Shown here: positions 62,709 through 64,000 of the stretch, piece after piece
How positions within the stretch are numbered: the first letter of the stretch is position 1
Layout of the letters: each line of letters begins with the position of its first letter
Source: GCA-958296115 sp965222445
GTDB taxonomy: Bacteria; Chloroflexota; Dehalococcoidia; Lucifugimonadales; CAJWER01
Direction: 5' to 3'
NCBI GenBank assembly: GCA_965222445.1
Contig: CBDCTY010000001.1
Span: 124,001 to 188,000 of the forward strand
DNA: 64,000 bases
Notes under the pieces: generated by a model
Databases searched by the model: none
Told to the model about the DNA's origin: nothing
What the model saw: the letters and a program-made list of their open reading frames with translations, nothing else
Translations under genes and position numbers: made by a program

Positions 62709-63427
62709 CTACGGTGGGGCTGGTAGTGCCAGCATCTTGGCGCGAGCTTTGAGTAGCAGGTTGTATGAAGGGTGTCCTCTGGGCAGGCGGATGATCATGC
62801 TCCTGGCATGATGCACGACTCGTCCGGCAGGCCCGATCAGGCCGAATCGCACGGCCTTGAGCCGTCTGCTTAGCCACTCGGCGCCCAACGCCAAGCGCTT
62901 CAGCGCCGAGTTGAGAGCCTGCCCCGTAGCCCCATACGGGGTTTAACGCCAGTACCGCTATCGCCCACCACGCGGCATTGGCCCCGAACAGACCCGACTG
63001 CAGCCGACCGCCAGCGAGGTCTTCCTTGAGCACCCCGTGCACCTCCTCACCCTTCCCACACCTCTGCCTGTACCACCCGATCAGCTTGTCCCCTGGGAGA
63101 GCACGGTTGGTCACCAATGCTGTGACCTTGTACCACCCTCGCCCCGAATCTCCATGACGGGGAGCGACAACTGCAGGTGAGCCTCCATCCCTGGCATAGG
63201 CGGCTTGCGCAGCAACTTTCTGATCGCTATGAAACGGTACTCAGGACTACTCTTTTTGTGACCTATCCAGTTGGGTATGAAGTTCACCTCCGCCCACTGT
63301 TGTCCCGTTTCCAACTCATGGCCCACCACACTCTGTTTGAGTTCATGCCAATCGCCCTCCGGCACAGAGTCGATCGCCCGCTTCAACTCCGGCGTAACAT
63401 CGGCGCCGACGGCGAACTCGATCACCC
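62709..63427 (-). pseudogene. IS1380-family transposase C, 3' part, degraded
   Basis: A diverged relative of the IS1380-A transposase. From the IS21 junction at 63427 it reads VIEFAVGADVTPELKRAID, TGQQWAEVNFIPNWIGHKKS and MPGMEAHLQLSLPVMEI. It shifts frame near 63115 (VTNRALPGDKLIGWYRQRCG, KGEEVHGVLKEDLAGGRL, FGANAAWWAIAVLALN) and again near 62915 (WLSRRLKAVRFGLIGPAGRV to the stop at 62709). The N-terminal part would lie beyond the IS21 copy, outside the window. A palindromic insertion sits at the second break. Confidence 0.82.
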
Positions 63428-64000
63428 TGATCGGCGTCAACTATTATTGCCGGTGTGCGTCAATTATTTTTGCCGGTAGACCTCCTGTTGGAGACGCTGT
63501 TGAGCTGCACCGGTCCGATAGCTGGGGACGTCGAACTCCAGGATGATCGAGTGGTGGACGATCCTGTCTATGGCCGCGGCTGTGGCCATAGGGTTCGCGA
63601 AGACTTTGTCCCACTCAGAGAAGACGAGATTCGAGGTGATGCCCAGAGAGCGGCGTTCGTACCGCTCGGCTATGAGGGTGAACAAGACCTCGGACTCCTC
63701 GGCTCCCTGGGGTAGGTAGCCGAGGTCGTCGATGAGCAGGAAGTCGATGTTGTCGAGCTTGCGGAGCATGCGTGGGAGATCGAGGTCCCGCTTGGCCGCC
63801 AGCATGTCTTGGACCAGCCGGTAGGCAGGGGTGAACAGTACCGAGCGTCCCGACTCGACCAAGCGGTGGCCTATGGCACACATGGCGTGGGTCTTGCCGG
63901 TGCCGGGCAGTCCGAAAGCCAGGACATTGACACCTCGTTCGACGAAGCTCCCATCGGCCAGCTCGTCGAGCTGCTGTCTGAGCGCCACCGGCACCCTGTC
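63428..64000 (-). mobile_element. IS21-family element, second copy, cut by the window edge
   Basis: The istB-side terminus begins TGATCGGCG at 63428 and matches the complement of 54438-55010, including the paired terminal repeats and the 3' part of istB. It is inserted in the IS1380-C transposase gene. The remainder, including istA, is outside the window. Confidence 0.92.
63464..64000 (-). CDS. istB: IstB, 5' end outside the window
   Basis: The visible 178 residues start DRVPVALRQQLDELADGSFV, contain Walker A GLPGTGKTHAM and Walker B FLLIDDLGYLP, and end EVYRQK. They appear identical to the corresponding part of the istB gene at 54189-54974. The frame is open through the right window edge. 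Confidence 0.93.
   Translation of the reverse strand, partial: DRVPVALRQQLDELADGSFVERGVNVLAFGLPGTGKTHAMCAIGHRLVESGRSVLFTPAYRLVQDMLAAKRDLDLPRMLRKLDNIDFLLIDDLGYLPQGAEESEVLFTLIAERYERRSLGITSNLVFSEWDKVFANPMATAAAIDRIVHHSIILEFDVPSYRTGAAQQRLQQEVYRQK

Overview
The window is GC-rich, bacterial and very rich in mobile DNA. Gene content (a DMGDH/GcvT-type flavoenzyme, an acetamidase, a giant GLUG/cadherin/FN3 protein, Fe(III) ABC parts and many IS families) would fit an environmental Chloroflexota genome of the SAR202/Dehalococcoidia type. That placement is an inference from gene content only. No rRNA, tRNA or CRISPR array was seen.

Region 1 (1-23,095) is one giant surface-protein gene. It enters from the left edge and reads as about 6,850 codons of GLUG-type modules, cadherin-like repeats and fibronectin type III domains. 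Two 1-nt deletions near 641-651, an IS1380-family element at 10,633-12,508 (4-bp target duplication GGTC) and an in-frame TAG at 22,452 break it. Removing the IS and one GGTC copy rejoins the frame exactly. A decayed tail runs to 23,095.

Region 2 (23,526-25,839) is a second IS1380-type element with a frameshifted transposase, abutting a 5'-truncated DUF1697 gene.

Region 3 (25,903-34,177) is a plus-strand catabolic block: acetamidase/formamidase, an FAD oxidoreductase-GcvT fusion, a 2-hydroxyacid dehydrogenase, an FGGY kinase, a class II aldolase, a DUF6379 protein and an SDR epimerase. The last five are tightly packed or overlapping and look like one sugar or sugar-acid pathway.

Region 4 (34,193-47,278) is dominated by iron and envelope genes. 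It holds a peroxiredoxin, a DtxR-family regulator divergent from an Fe(III) ABC permease/ATPase pair, and a ferritin. A minus-strand run then encodes a polytopic glycosyltransferase, an Fe(III)-binding lipoprotein, a Fea1-like lipoprotein, and what was probably one three-domain protein (LPG-synthase-type membrane domain, phosphodiesterase, GT2) now split by two single-base indels.

Region 5 (47,279-58,460) is a transposon nest. An IS1182 element carries an IS5 near its 3' end and, four codons into its transposase, a chain of TA-target elements: IS630-A (itself split by an IS21), IS630-B and a 137-bp MITE. An intact copy of the IS1380 type from region 2 follows. Remnants of a TRAP permease and of another IS5 lie upstream.

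Region 6 (58,461-64,000) has a truncated PEBP-family gene, a family-5 solute-binding lipoprotein with a near-consensus promoter and strong terminator, an intact PEBP lipoprotein, IS1380 fragments, and a second IS21 copy running off the right edge.
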